Below, in pieces: positions 1 through 18,413 of a stretch of 64,000 nt of DNA. Below the pieces are notes generated by a model. That model was given only the letters and a program-made list of their open reading frames with translations. It was not told the DNA's origin and ran no database searches. The stretch's first letter is position 1, and every line of letters starts with the position of its first letter. The position numbers were made by a program, and so were the translations under genes. This DNA is from Argopecten irradians. Its lineage: Eukaryota; Mollusca; Bivalvia; Pectinida; Pectinidae. Location of the stretch: NCBI RefSeq assembly GCF_041381155.1, contig NC_091136.1:47730284-47794283 (forward strand), in the 5' to 3' direction.

Positions 1-881
1 TCTTCTCAAGTTCTACCAGTGCGATTTGGCTGAAACTTGCATGAAATGATCCTGATATGGTCCTGATAAAGTGTTGTTATTTTTCGGGTCGATCCGAAAT
101 CCAAGATGGCCGCCACAGCCGCCATCTTGAAAACACATTTTGAACTTCTCCTCAAGTTCTACAGGTGGGATGTGACTGAAACTTGCATGAAATGATCCTG
201 ACATGGTCCTGATAAAGTGTTGTTATTTTTCGGATCAATCCAAAATCCAAGATGGCCGCCACAGCCGCCATCTTGAAAACACATTTTGAACTTCTTCTCA
301 AGTTCTACTGGTGCGATTTGGCTGAAACTTGCATCAAATGATCCTGACATGGTCCCGACAAAGTGTTGTTATTTTTCGGGTCGATCCGAAATCCAAGATG
401 GCCGCCACAGCCGCCATCTTGAAAACACATTTTGAACCTCTTCTCAAGTTCTACCGGTGCGATTTGACTGAAACTTACATGAAATGATCCTGACATGGTC
501 CTGATAAAGTGTTGTTATTTTTCGGATCGATCCGAAATCCAAGATGGCCGCCACAGCCGCCATCTTGAAAACACATTTTGAACTTCTTCTCAAGTTCTAC
601 CGGTGCGATTTGGCTGAAACTTGCATGAAATGATCCTGACATGGTCCCGACAAAGTATTGTTACATCTCTGGTTGATCACAAATCGAAGATGGCTACCAT
701 GACACTATATCTAATTAATTTCTTATATGTTAAGGCCCTTGGGCCTCTTGTTTGAAATAAAATTTGTTGAAAGAAATTGAAAATGATCCTGATGTGGTCC
801 TGACAAAGTGACAACATATATAATTAATTTTACTATTGCAAAGGTAGTCAGATGACCGTTAAGGCCCTTTGGGCCTCTTGT
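1..881 (+). mobile_element. Composite repeat E1, 146-bp core, 3' part only
   Basis: About 4.5 tandem copies of a 146-bp unit fill 1-660. Each unit contains AAGATGGCCGCCACAGCCGC and TGATCCTGACATGGTC. The element enters from outside the window. The tail has two successive ends, each a GGCCC/GGGCC hairpin followed by CTTGTT, at about 731-750 and 861-881, with the inverted motif GTCAGATGACC just before the last. The architecture (subterminal inverted repeat, minisatellite core, 3' hairpin) matches non-autonomous Helentron-type elements; that class is inference. Short minus-strand frames repeating every 146 bp are products of the repeat, not genes. Confidence 0.75.
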
Positions 882-1358
882 TATGATATAATATGAAATA
901 TCAAATCTGTTACAGTAGATATACAACACACATGCTCATCTCGCTTTCCAACACTTCTGAGTCCGACATTTTGTAAATTTGATCCGCTCTGTCAACGTAC
1001 AATTTAACTCTCTGCGCATGCGTTTGTCATGAAACACCATTAATATTACAAGGCTGTCTGGAAGCAATGACTTTCTAAGCATCCTTTACATTATTTAAAA
1101 AAATAGTAATACAATGATGATTGATTTGTCCAAAAGTAACATCATATTGTAAAAGACTTTTCAGTATTTGATTACTGTATATGTTCATCAGATTACTAGA
1201 AAAACTAGAGTTATGCCCCTTGATCACAAAGAAAATGATAATGGTATATGGCAAAGTGATTACCAAGATAACGTGTATCAATTTTGAATAACAATATTGC
1301 AATGACATAATTCTAGTCAGTAACAGGAGTAAGAAGAATTGTTAACCACAAGATTTTT
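882..1358. other. Spacer, nothing recognised
   Basis: AT-rich sequence between two composite repeats. No conserved coding frame, tRNA-like box or inverted repeat was seen. It may be intronic DNA of the KAT5 gene, whose 5' exons lie outside the window. Confidence 0.5.
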
Positions 1359-2628
1359 AGGTCATCTGACCCGAAGTCATCATGTTTCGTCCGTCGTCGT
1401 CGTGCGCTGTGCGCCGTCCACCATCCGCCGTGCGTTAACTATTCACATTTTGAACTTCTTCTCAAGTTTGACCAGTGGGATTGAACTGAAACTTACCTGA
1501 AATGATCCTGAGATGGTCCCGACAAAGTGTTGTTATTTTTCAGGTCGATCCGAAATCCAAGATGGCCGCCACAGCCGCCCTTTTGAAAACACGTTTTGAA
1601 CTTCTTCTCAAGTTCTACCGGTGCGATTTGGCTGAAACTTGCATGAAATGATCCTGACATGGTCCCGACAAAGTGTTGTTATTTTTCGGGTCGATCCGAA
1701 ATCAAAGATGGCCGCTACAGCCGCCATCTTGAAAACACATTTTGAACTTCTTCTCAAGTTCTACTGGTGCGATTTGGCTGAAACTTGCATGAAATGATCC
1801 TGACATGGTCCCGACAGAGTGTTGTTATTTTTCGGGACGATCCGAAATCCAAGATGGCCGTCACAGCCGCCATTTTGAAAACACGTTTTGAACTTCTTCT
1901 CAAGTTCTACCGGTGCGATTTGGCTGAAACTTGCATGAAATGATCCTGACATGGTCCCAACAAAGTGTTGTTATTTTTCGGGTTGAACCGAAATCCAAGA
2001 TGGATGCCACAGCCGCCATTTTGAAAACACATTTTGAACTTCTTCTCAAGTTCTACCGGTGCGATTTGGCTGAAACTTGCATGAAATGATCCTGACATGG
2101 TCCCGACAAAGTGTTGTTATTTTTCGGGTCGATCCGAAATCAAAGATGGCCGCTACAGCCGCCATCTTGAAAACACATTTTGAACTTCTTCTCAAGTTCT
2201 ACTGGTGCGATTTGGCTGAAACTTGCATGAAATGATCCTGACATGGTCCCGACAAAGTGTTGTTATTTTTCGGGTTGAACTGAAATCCAAGATGGATGCC
2301 ACAGCCGCCATTTTGAAAACACATTTTAAACTTCTACTCAAGTTCTACCGAAGGGATTTGGCTGAAACTTGCATGAAATGATCCTGACATGGTCCCGACA
2401 AAGTATTGTTACATCTCTGGTTGATCCCAAATCGAAGATGACTACCATGACACTATATCTAATTAATTTCCTATATTTAAAGGCCCATGGGCCTCTTGTT
2501 TGAAATGAAATTTGTTGAAAGAAATTGAAAATGATCCTGACATGATCCTGACAAAGTGACACCATATATAATTAATTTTACTATTGTCAAGGTAGTCAGA
2601 TGTCATTAAGGCCCTTTGGGCCTTTTGT
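1359..2628 (+). mobile_element. Composite repeat E2, 146-bp core, apparently complete
   Basis: It begins TTTTTAGGTCATCTGACCCG and ends with GTCAGATG, a GGCCC/GGGCC hairpin and TTTTGTT, so both ends are visible. A GTC-rich stretch (1387-1436) precedes about six tandem 146-bp units (1445-2400), the same core family as E1. As in E1 there is a second, internal hairpin end at about 2478-2497. No coding capacity. Probably a non-autonomous Helentron/HINE-like element (inference from end structure). Confidence 0.75.
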
Positions 2629-2925
2629 TTTCTGACCGTTTTACTTCTTTGTGGAAATGGAATAAAATTGGTGTATTCACAATGATTGGGAAAGTATGCC
2701 ATGGAGTAACCTGCAAATGTTTGGAATTTTACTACAATTTGAAATAATTTCCATTGGGAATGGGGCCCATTATTGGTTGAAAAGCCATATTTTCTAATTT
2801 TAAAGCATTGTAGTAAAGAATATGTAAGCCTTAGCTACATTGTTTATTTAAAAGTATTTAAAATGTCATATTATGTCTTTCTTTTAAACACTAGTTGAGT
2901 GTGACCATACCGTGCCAAATTGCAG

Positions 2926-9467
<6,542 letters not shown>

Positions 9468-10503
9468 GAGGAGGATGGCACTGTGTTAGTGAAAGAATTC
9501 TACCATCCATCGTTGTGAGGAAGGATCTGAATATTTTAGTGAAAATGTAAAGAATTCTCCAATTCTTTATCGGTGGGAAAGGATTTGAATGTTTTAGTGA
9601 AAATGTAAAGAATTCTCCAATTCTTTATCGGTGGGAAAGGATTTGAATGTGTTAGTGAAAATGTAAAGAATTCTCCAATTCTTTATCGGTGGGAAAGGAT
9701 TTGAATGTTTTAGTGAAAATGTAAAGAATTCTCCAATTCATCATTGGTGATCAAGAAGCTGAATGTTTTAGTGGAAATGTAAAGAATTCTTCCATCCTTC
9801 ATTTGTGAGCAAGAAGCTTAATGTTTTAGTGAAAATGTAAAGAATTCATCCATCAGTCATTGGTGAGAAAGGATCTGAATGTTTTAGTGAAAATGTAAAG
9901 AATTCTCCCATCCATCATTAGTAAGCAAGAAGCTGAATGTTTTTAGTGAAAATGTAAAGAATTCCCCCATCCGTCATTGGTGAGCAAGAAGCTGAATGTT
10001 TTAGTAAAAATGTAAAGAATTCATCCATCAGTCATTGGTGAGAAAGGATATTAATGTTTTAGTGAACATGTAAAGGAAGTTTTGTGTTGTCTTTGATATG
10101 ACTGAAAAATTGGCAGTTTTCTTTTATAATGACTATTAGAGAATAATAATCAAAATGGGTCTGTCAAGTATATGGGGATAAATGTGATGTATCTCAACTC
10201 TTGTGAAAGGTTTTGGCTCATCAGCACTCTGCAAGCTTCATGCTGACCAAACAAAGATATTCTACTTGTGTAAAGATATCCCTATCGACTTGATAGATTC
10301 ATGTAAGATTATTTTAATCTTGGTCAATGAAGCTGTTAAGCCTATACACAGTTGCAGATACAACATTGGAAATAATATGTAATATCACAGTTTGAAAGTA
10401 TTCCTTTCATTTCCTAAATCAATTAGTTTGATGTTGTTATGGAATCCCATATCTGTGCCTATCTACTGAACAACACTTACTTTTAGTAAACTTGGTAAAT
10501 AAA
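9468..10503 (+). other. KAT5 3' UTR with tandem hairpin repeats
   Basis: After the stop at 9467, 9485-10076 holds about nine copies of a 60-66-bp unit with AATGTTTTAGTGAAAATGTA. The best copies contain AAAGAATT-CTCC-AATTCTTT, a perfect 8-bp stem with a 4-base loop. AATAAA at 10498-10503 is a plausible polyadenylation signal, giving a 3' UTR of about 1 kb. Confidence 0.65.
10498..10503 (+). terminator. Candidate KAT5 polyadenylation signal
   Basis: AATAAA about 1 kb downstream of the KAT5 stop codon and before the next gene. A second AATAAA at 11548-11553 is an alternative. Confidence 0.4.
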
Positions 10504-11898
10504 TGTTAATTGTATATTATGACATAATGTGCTTACTTAACAGTATGTATGTATACATGTATGTTCTTAATTATACATTTATCTATTCGCATATTACAGA
10601 TTTATCTGTCCTTGCATATAGGTGTTGATCGTGACATTATCCGTTTGTGAGTAAAAATTAGATATGTCATTTGTATGCTCACAATCACAAGGCATAACAT
10701 TCAAAACCTTCTGGCAAGAGATGATAACTTTGTAACTTGAAATCTTCATTATTGATATTGTGTTTTGTAGCCTAATAGCTTCATTCTACATTAGTTAAAT
10801 TTGTGAGTAATTGTGATAGAATAGGAGCAAGAGAGTAAGAATGTTTGAATTATCAATCTCAACATAAAGAAAGGAAGAGATGGAGCATGCAATAATACCT
10901 TATTTAATACCTTATTTTGATATGTGTATGTAATGACAATAAAATGGACAGAAACAATCTTAGTAATGTTGGTGTTTATCTTACCAAAGGAGAAATGATA
11001 CCACATCTTGACCTTGATTTACTTTGTTCTACTCTCTGTTAATGTACGTCACAATGGTAGTTTAAAGAACACCATGGAGATGAAGACATGATTTAAATCA
11101 GATTGTGCATTGGAGGGGTGTAAGACAATGTGTTAAAAGTTGGGGGATGGTAAACAATGATATTCATTGTATTCCATAAACCAGATGTGATATTGATAAT
11201 GTAAGATAGATACATGTACATATGTAGTTGTATTTTGTTGGGTCCCATTTTCAATAGTATCTCTGTTACTATACAGTAAAATACGATTTTATATTATAAC
11301 AAACCTCTTGGGACCAACAAAATCAAACATGTTACTGTAGAAACATTCAACTTTGATATAGCACAAGTCGCCAATCTATCTAGATAGGCAACCATGAAAT
11401 ACAAAGGCAAGGCCATATACAAAACACATTGCTGTAGGGTGCATGGGATATTGTTATGCTATGTGGCACCTTGTTTCCCTTTAATTGAGCTTAACATATT
11501 TGGAAGATCAATTTGTATTTAATTCCAGTCATACATCTGTTATGATGAATAAAGTTTCGTCTCTACAATGAACTACTGTAAGTCACTAGTCTGTTTAGAA
11601 TGTTTACATTTGTTTAAAACTCCAATATTTTTTATAATCCTGCTGACTAGATTAAGTGTTACAGGAACCATGATTACAACTGAAAGATATACCACAGCTT
11701 AGTGTGTGAAATCTACAGTACTTTTAACTGATCTTTAATCTTACTAATAAGATTAGAGATAATCTTCTCATAAAAGGCGATATATTGTACTGGTCAATAT
11801 AGGCACATTAATATTTAGTGTATCACTGATATCAACTGGTGTAATGTAGCACAAAAGTATGATCTGTTGTAGGGAGGTCGTATACAGATAAAGTTGTC
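10504..11898. other. Intergenic, nothing recognised
   Basis: AT-rich sequence between KAT5 and the next + strand gene. No conserved coding frame or repeat was recognised. It may hold 5' untranslated exons and the promoter of the gene starting at 11899: a possible splice acceptor (GTTGTAG) lies about 25 bases upstream of that ATG. Confidence 0.4.
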
Positions 11899-14434
11899 AT
11901 GGATCATAGTGAAAGTCCACTTTTTAATAATTTACTAAAACTGTGTGACACTGAAGATGAGCCTCCTTCAGTTAGTAAAGTATCAAGGACATTGAAAAAG
12001 AAAAGTCAAGATGGGCCCGACTGTGCTTCCTGTGTAAGCCTGTGGAGAGATGGTAGATACTACAACTGGAGTTCCATGTACACTCGTTCCTCGTTGTGCG
12101 CTGATTGTCAGGAGGGTCGGGCTAGACAGGATTACATCAGTTACTGGGGGAGCTCTAAATACAGAGTAGGATCCTGGAGACTGAGACAGAAATGGATTAG
12201 TCCTGATCTAGGATGGATGCTTACAAGTCGGACAGAGACCGATAATGATACATCAAGGTCACAAACAATTACAGAAAGGTCATGGACACAGGATTTTACT
12301 GCTCGATCATGTGATTCCATTGCAAGGTCAGTGTTAAGTGCAAGGTCACAGGGGCTGACACCAACATCATCTTATTCTATTTCACAGTCCGATCTTAGTG
12401 CAAGGTCACAGGAGGTTACACCAAGGTCAACAAGTACATTCAAAGCAAATCCTGTTGTCACCAATTCAGATTCTAACATTGATAACATTCGTCAAGGAAA
12501 AAATGAAGGAATAAGTGTAGGTATTTCTATTGCTTCAAAGCAAGGAGTAAGTACCTCAAAACTTCAACAAGAAAGACATCCAAGAAGCAAGAGTCCGTCT
12601 CTACAGAAAGTCGACATAGCATCACGAAAACGGATGTTTGAACAATCAAGTGTTGAAGTTCAATCAGAAAAAGTGTCCATAGTTGACTGCAGCAGGAATG
12701 AAGCAGCCAAACCAACAGTTACAGACATCCCTAAGCTAGATCTGTCGAGTTTGGATGATACCCCATATAACAGTCCTGTGTACCACTTTCCTTTGACACC
12801 AAAACACATACCAACTATAGCCAAGCCTAATCGCTGGGTCGGATAGTATGTATGGGTTCAGCAGTCCAATAACATGAACCAGTATTATAAATGTATTGTT
12901 TATATCATCCTCAATACTCCAGAGTTACTATCACTGGCATTATAGCCACCCTTGTCGTAGCAGACTGAAAGCAACAGAATACACAGTTAATTTAGTCCTT
13001 TGATATACATAAAAAGAATCTAATAATGGTACACTGTGGTTGATTGTGTGGCTTTGAAGTTGGGCATCCCTCTCTATGTAATCTTCAAAGAAAGTCTCTG
13101 CAGGCCTGTTATTGGTCAATTTTGTTTTCTTCTGAACTGCCTTCAATTTTACTATGAGATTGTCTAGGTGTGGGTTTAATAACAGCGATAATAACCCCTG
13201 GAGTATCAAGGATGATTAGGGACAAGGTTGCCTTCAATTTCAAGTCAATACTAAACATAGTCATGACGTGATCATCTTCATTGTCAGACAAATTACAATA
13301 ATAAAAGGGACAAGGTAAAAATCAATTGGAATTGGAATTTAAACAAAGCATGAACTGCATTATATGTACATGTACATATTAAACAGATATAACCTGATTG
13401 GGGTAACATAAATGTCCATGTTACACAAACATTGAAAACGATAAAGTGACCTATATTTTTAATGGCAAGATTAATCTTAGTCAGTGTCTTCCATTTCTCT
13501 AGTGGTTACTTTGTGGGTACAGCAGAACTGACCAGTGACACTGGACATCTACTGTGGGTTCGTCCTCGGGGTGACCTCCAAGTTATCTTTAGATATGCTG
13601 ACACAGGACAGGACTTCAAGTAAGTTGGAAATAAGAATAGTTATTTCATACTGTATACATGTAACCTTTGTTGCATGTGCATCTAAAAAAAATTATGAGA
13701 CATAACTGTTGTGATATCTTAGAATATTGCCCAATTTCATGCAGACATGAAATAAAATTGGACAAGGTAGTAAAGAAAAGTCTTTGTCTGAAAATATCAG
13801 ACTCCACCTCTGGGTGAAGACTTCAAAATACATGTGGAGCACTTGCAATTATGGTACTGGTAATAAGATGGTGATTTTTCTCTTGGTACTCCAGCTTTCC
13901 TTCGCCTCCTGAACCTGCCCAATTTTAAATTACCCTAGCTTTAAAGCAAAAGAAGCCCATATCTTTCAATTGCTTTGACTTTTGATATACATCATTTAAA
14001 GATAACTAGATCATCAGAAATTTTGTTATCAACTTCAAGTGTGTGTGATTACTGTGTTTTACATAATGACTACATTTATTTCACTATTTTATTTGTGATA
14101 TACTGGGTATAACATAGACAGCCTGATCAACTGGTATTTAAACCTGACACTTCCTTTATAAATTCCCAGGTGTTTTGTTGACCCCCAGTACACTGGTGTC
14201 AAGCTTAGCCAGAGAAAGCCAGACGGAGAACTCACAGTCATTCTCGATGGAAAGGAAAGTCCGGGAGATAGCAGCAGTAACCATCGTGTAGCATCTGTAA
14301 CTCGGTATCCGCCCCAAAACAACTTCAAGCTGGAGTCATATCTCGGCAGGATAGAGTTGTTACTTCAAGCTGTCAGAAACGATACTATACCCAACACTCA
14401 AAGATTTAAGTTCAATTTTACATTGACTTTGTAA
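11899..14434 (+). CDS. Unrecognised three-exon gene with possible meteorin-like C-terminal domain
   Basis: Exons: 11899-12845, 13503-13619 and 14170-14434 (TAA at 14432), about 440 residues. Exon 1 appears to end at a TAG, but that TAG overlaps an excellent donor (TA^GTATGT); splicing to 13503 keeps the frame (...NRWVG-Y-GYFVGTAEL...). The N-terminal part has spaced cysteines (CASCVSLW, LCADC) and an aromatic/basic stretch (SWRLRQKWISPDLGW). A long serine/arginine-rich low-complexity linker with repeats such as LSARSQ follows. The C-terminal part (WVRPRGDLQVIFRY, FKCFVDPQYTGVKL, PDGELTVILDG) resembles the W-x-x-P-x-G-x-L ... F-x-C ... G-x-L pattern I recall from meteorins. I see no signal peptide, so the resemblance may be only of fold or chance. 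AATAAA follows at 14515. Function unknown. Confidence 0.7.
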
Positions 14435-14514
14435 AAAAACTCCTTCCATTCAAAAGTTAAAGCCACTCTTTGTTTTGCAGCATGCTGCTCATAAAGTTAT
14501 AAGAACCGATTTTC

Positions 14515-14520
14515 AATAAA
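14515..14520 (+). terminator. Candidate polyadenylation signal
   Basis: AATAAA 80 bases downstream of the TAA at 14432-14434 of the preceding gene. Confidence 0.5.
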
Positions 14521-14532
14521 ATATACTTAAAT

Positions 14533-15865
14533 TAAAGATGCTACACTGCTGACGAATGGTAATTGATTCTCTTTCAAAAACAGGAGCAAACGTCTTAGTT
14601 TTTTACGTTTTTTGTACTTTACACCATTACCACCATTGAAAAGAACTATAATTTTACCTCAAGACAAACAAGAGGCCCAGAGGGCCTGTATCACTCACCT
14701 GGTTTGTAATGCCAAGTAATGTTCTGAATACAGGTTCATTGTTTCTTTTCTGAAGGAATTTGAATATTTACCTCTAAATTCCATATTGGGCCCCACCCCT
14801 CCTGCCCCCAGGGGGTCAGAGCCAAAATTTATACAAGTTCTGTTTCCCTTCACCCAAGGATGTTTGTGGCCAAATTTGGTTACAATCCATGTAGAACTCT
14901 AGGACAAGTAGCGATTTATAGGATTTACCTCTATTTCCCATATTGGGCCCCACCCCTCCTGCCCCGGGGGTTTCAGAGCCAAAATTTATACAAGTTCTGT
15001 TCCCCTTCCCCCAAGGATGTTTGTAGCCGATTTTGGTTACATTCCATGCAGAACTCTAGGACAAGTAGCAATTTATAGGATTTACCTCTATTTCCCCTAT
15101 TGGACCCTGCCCCTCCTGCCCCCGGGGGGTCAGAGCCAAAATTTATACAAGTTCTGTTCCCCTTCCCCCAAGGATGTTTGTGGCCAAATTTGGTTACAAT
15201 CGATGCAGAACTCTAGGACAAGTAGCGATTTATAGGATTTACCTCTATTTCCCCTATTGGGCCCCGCCCCTCCTGCCCCCGGGGGGTCAGAGCCAAAATT
15301 TATACAAGTTCTGTTCCCCTTCACCCAAGGATGTTTGTGGCCAAATTTGGTTACAATCCATGCAGAACGATTTACCTCTATTTCCCCTATTGGGCCCCGC
15401 CCCTCCTGCCCCCAGGGGGATCAGAGCCAAAATTTATACAAGTTCTGTTCCCCTTCCCCCAAGGATGTTTATGGCCAAATTTGGTTACAATCCATGCAGA
15501 ACTCAAGGACAAGTAGCGATTTATAGGATTTACCTCTATTACCCCTATTGGGCCCCACCCCTCCTGCCCCTGGGGGGTCAGAGCCAAAATTTATACAAGT
15601 TCTGTTCCCCTTCACCAAAGGATATTTATGGCCAAATTTTGTCACAATCCATGCGGAACTCTATGACTAGTAGCAATTTAAATTAAATGTTGACGGACGG
15701 ACGACGGACGGACAGACGACGGACGCCGCGCCATGACATAAGCTCACCGGCCCTTTGGGCCAGGTGAGCTAAAAAATTAAAAAGAATTAATTGTGTCCCA
15801 AAAGAACTCCATGGCACTATGCCCTATATGGAATGACAAACTGATTGTGCTTGAACTACATATAA
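14533..15865 (+). repeat. Dispersed repeat split by composite element E3
   Basis: The two flanks (14533-14667 and 15773-15865) together match an uninterrupted copy at about 63270-63505. They share GATGCT-CACYGCTGAC, TTTACA-CATTACCACCATTGAAAA and the ATGCCCTATATGGAATGA region. Class unknown; the copy overlaps the likely 3' flank of the gene ending at 14434. Confidence 0.65.
14668..15772 (-). mobile_element. Composite repeat E3, ~157-bp core
   Basis: Read on the minus strand it starts TTTTTTAGCTCACCTGGCCC, forms a terminal hairpin (AGCTCACC...GGTGAGCT), runs through ACGGACGG-type simple repeats and about six tandem units of roughly 157 bp (one shortened to about 133), and ends with the GGCCC/GGGCC hairpin plus CTTGTT. 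Each unit contains GGGCCCCACCCCTCCTGCCC and AATTTATACAAGTTCTGTTC. Overlapping + strand frames here (for example 15174-15686) are repeat translations. Confidence 0.75.
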
Positions 15866-15945
15866 AAGCAAATCAAATTATTTTATATGTATTTTTGTGT
15901 TAATTAGACACATATATATACATATGTATACACAATTAAAAATCA

Positions 15946-16111
15946 GGGCCCAGTTTCAGGAACGTTCCTTAACTTTAACGAATTCCTTTACTTAAATTTT
16001 CCCATGAAAAATGCATTACAAAACTTAAGGAAAACATCTTAAGTTGAGGAGACTTCTTCCTATGGAGAATTTTAAGTTAATGCATTGAGAAAATTTCATG
16101 AAAATGGGCCC
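15946..16111. mobile_element. Foldback MITE bounded by GGGCCC
   Basis: Imperfect inverted ends: GGGCCCAGTTTCAGGAA at left, TTTCATGAAAATGGGCCC at right, about 166 bp with a TTAAG-rich interior. No clear target duplication. A half copy with similar interior (CTTAAG, GGGCC) occurs near 43600-43690. Confidence 0.5.
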
Positions 16112-17062
16112 ATTTATTGTTCAAATCATGAGTATCAAGAATGCTCTGTCAGAATGTGCAGTGGAGCATCTTTATTTGGCTTTCCTTGACTTTGTCAAAG
16201 TTAATAAAAACATAATAACTCTGTTATGTTCTGGAATTTATTTCTGTAATAAAACATATCCTTCCGAGTAAATAGCACTTTGAAAAAATAAAAGTGGTTT
16301 TAAACAATTCATAAAATATTTTGATAACAAAAAGAAAATTATGTCCATGGAAACATAAAAGGAAAACAAATAAGGCAATATGGCAAAGCAAGATATGCAA
16401 TACATGTATTTGCTATAAGCTAGATTTCTAATAAATTCATAACTAGTTAGTAACATGGCAATAGAAATTAATGTGCATATGAAAACTACATTCACTTCAT
16501 CTCTCCAGCCTCCTTTTGGGGTCATATCTGCACAAACTTAGTCTTCTTTGTACATGTAGTATGATCGGTTAAAGATAGCTGAAATTCCTGCTTCAAAGGT
16601 ATATATGTGTTAAGCTCTTCAAAATCAATGGTCCTACTGTTAACACATATCACATTCCTCATTTCAATAAACAAATGTAATAGGAAGTTAAAACATAAAA
16701 GTAAGTATAGAGGTGAAGCTCAAGTATTTACTGGAAACATTGTAAAATAATCATATAAATCTAATAACGCTAAATGCACGGAAACACATGCAGGTAATTG
16801 TATTTCAAAGTAAATCAAATGAAACATACAACGTACGTACAACGTATACACTGTAGATCATTAGCTATTATAAACAAGCTCCATTCCAAAAACTTAATCC
16901 TAATTGCAGTTGTTTTAGCAAAAGCTGAAGGAAGTTATCATCTATATATTTTATTCTAGGGATAGGGGTTGGTATGTAGTGAAATTCCATACTTAAAGAT
17001 ATAGTCTCTAATATTCTGAGAGTTTTAACAAAAAAAAAACCAAGCAAAATGGTGGAATTTCC
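16112..17062. other. Intergenic, nothing recognised
   Basis: AT-rich sequence with only short non-conserved frames (for example 16238-16525, minus), whose composition gives no support for a gene. Confidence 0.4.
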
Positions 17063-17965
17063 ATCCCCCGCTTTCAGGACATATCACAGGTAAACATTAT
17101 TGAGGTTTGGTTTAACCTTGGTTGAAACATGATGTGGTAATCAAACTTGGCCAAGCCCTTAAGGCATTTGACCTTGTTACCAAGTTTGAAGAAAATCGGT
17201 TAATATTTATTAAAGTTATTGCAGGAAAATGACAGAAAATGACTTTTTTTATTAAATCAAAGGGCCATACTCTGCTAAATAAGGTCCGTCACAAGTGGCG
17301 ATCGAACTTGGCTAAGCCCTTAAGGTATTTAACTTTGTAACCAAGTTTTAACTATGAGTTTTAACATTTGTTAGTTGTTAGTTATTACACAGAAACTGCA
17401 GAAAAATGACATTTGTAGTAAATTAAAGGGCCATAACTCTGATAAATAACATCCGCTGAAAGAGTTGAACGAACCTGGCCAGGCACTTAAGGCATTCAAC
17501 CTTGTTACCAAGTTTGAAGAAAATCGGTAAATATTTATTACAGTTATTGTACGGAAGTGGAAAAAACTGACTCTTTTTTATTTAAGCAAAGGGTCATAAC
17601 TCGGCTAAATAAGGTCCGTTGAAAGTCGCGATCGAACTTGGCTGAGTCCTTAAGGCATTCAACCTTGTCACAAAGTTTGAAGAAAATCGGTTTACATTTG
17701 TTACACTTATTGCACGGAAATGGCAGAAAATGACGTTTTAAGTAATTCAAAGGGCCATAACTCCGCTAAATAAGGTCCATTGACAGTCGTGATCAAACTT
17801 GGCTGAGCCCTTAAGGCATTCAACCTTGTCACCAAGTTTGAAGAAAATCTGTTTACACTTGTGAAAGTTATTGCAGGGAAACGTTACAGACAGACAGACG
17901 GACGTACAGACAGACAGACGGACAAACCCAAATTAATATCCCCCATTTCGGAGAAAGCGGAGGAT
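17063..17965. mobile_element. TIR element with ~147-bp tandem core
   Basis: Short inverted ends ATCCCCCGCTTTC (17063-17075) and GAAAGCGGAGGAT (17953-17965) enclose about five or six units of roughly 147 bp, each with AAGGGCCATAACTC, AACTTGGC and ACCAAGTTTGAAGAAAATC, then an ACAGACAGACGGACG tract. No coding capacity. The ends differ from the CTTGTT-ended composite repeats, so this is a separate family. Confidence 0.65.
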
Positions 17966-18280
17966 AATAAAAATGCGTATTTCATGCAGTGCAAGTTCAG
18001 ACCATTAGCATCAATAAATATAGGTTACAAAATAATGTACATATGAAACTTGATACCAAAATAATTACTGCTCATCTGTATAAAAAGGGTGGCAGTACAT
18101 ATATTCAATTGATGGGTGATCATATTCCATTGATGGGTGATGGTGGTGTTGCTGAATCCTTGATTTTCTAGTATTTTCCATGCAAAATATGTCAGTTTTT
18201 AATAAATTGCAGGTCTCTCTCCCTATTCAGAAAGATGAGCTTGGAACAGTCCTAATAGAGAAAACTAAAAATTGACTTGT

Positions 18281-18413
18281 AGTGGGAAAATATCATACCA
18301 TTAGAGAAAGTGCATGGTATGCATTAGTGGGGAAATATCATACCATTAGAGAAAGTGCATGGTATGCATTAGTGGGGAAATATCATACCATTAGAGAAAG
18401 TGCATGGTATTCA
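18281..18413. repeat. Three tandem 45-bp units
   Basis: Three near-identical units, each holding the inverted pair CATACCAT...ATGGTATG around TAGAGAAAGTGC, so each unit can form a hairpin. Confidence 0.75.

Noticed and set aside
13-2098. Series of 63-codon minus-strand frames
   Set aside because: They recur every 146 bp and are translations of the composite-repeat core.
12843-12846. TAG as the true end of the 11899 gene
   Set aside because: It overlaps a consensus donor GTATGT, and the downstream exons continue in phase with conserved-looking sequence.
14860-15686. Overlapping plus-strand frames, including one of 170 codons
   Set aside because: Translation of the 157-bp repeat units in E3; shifts with unit length and has no family resemblance.
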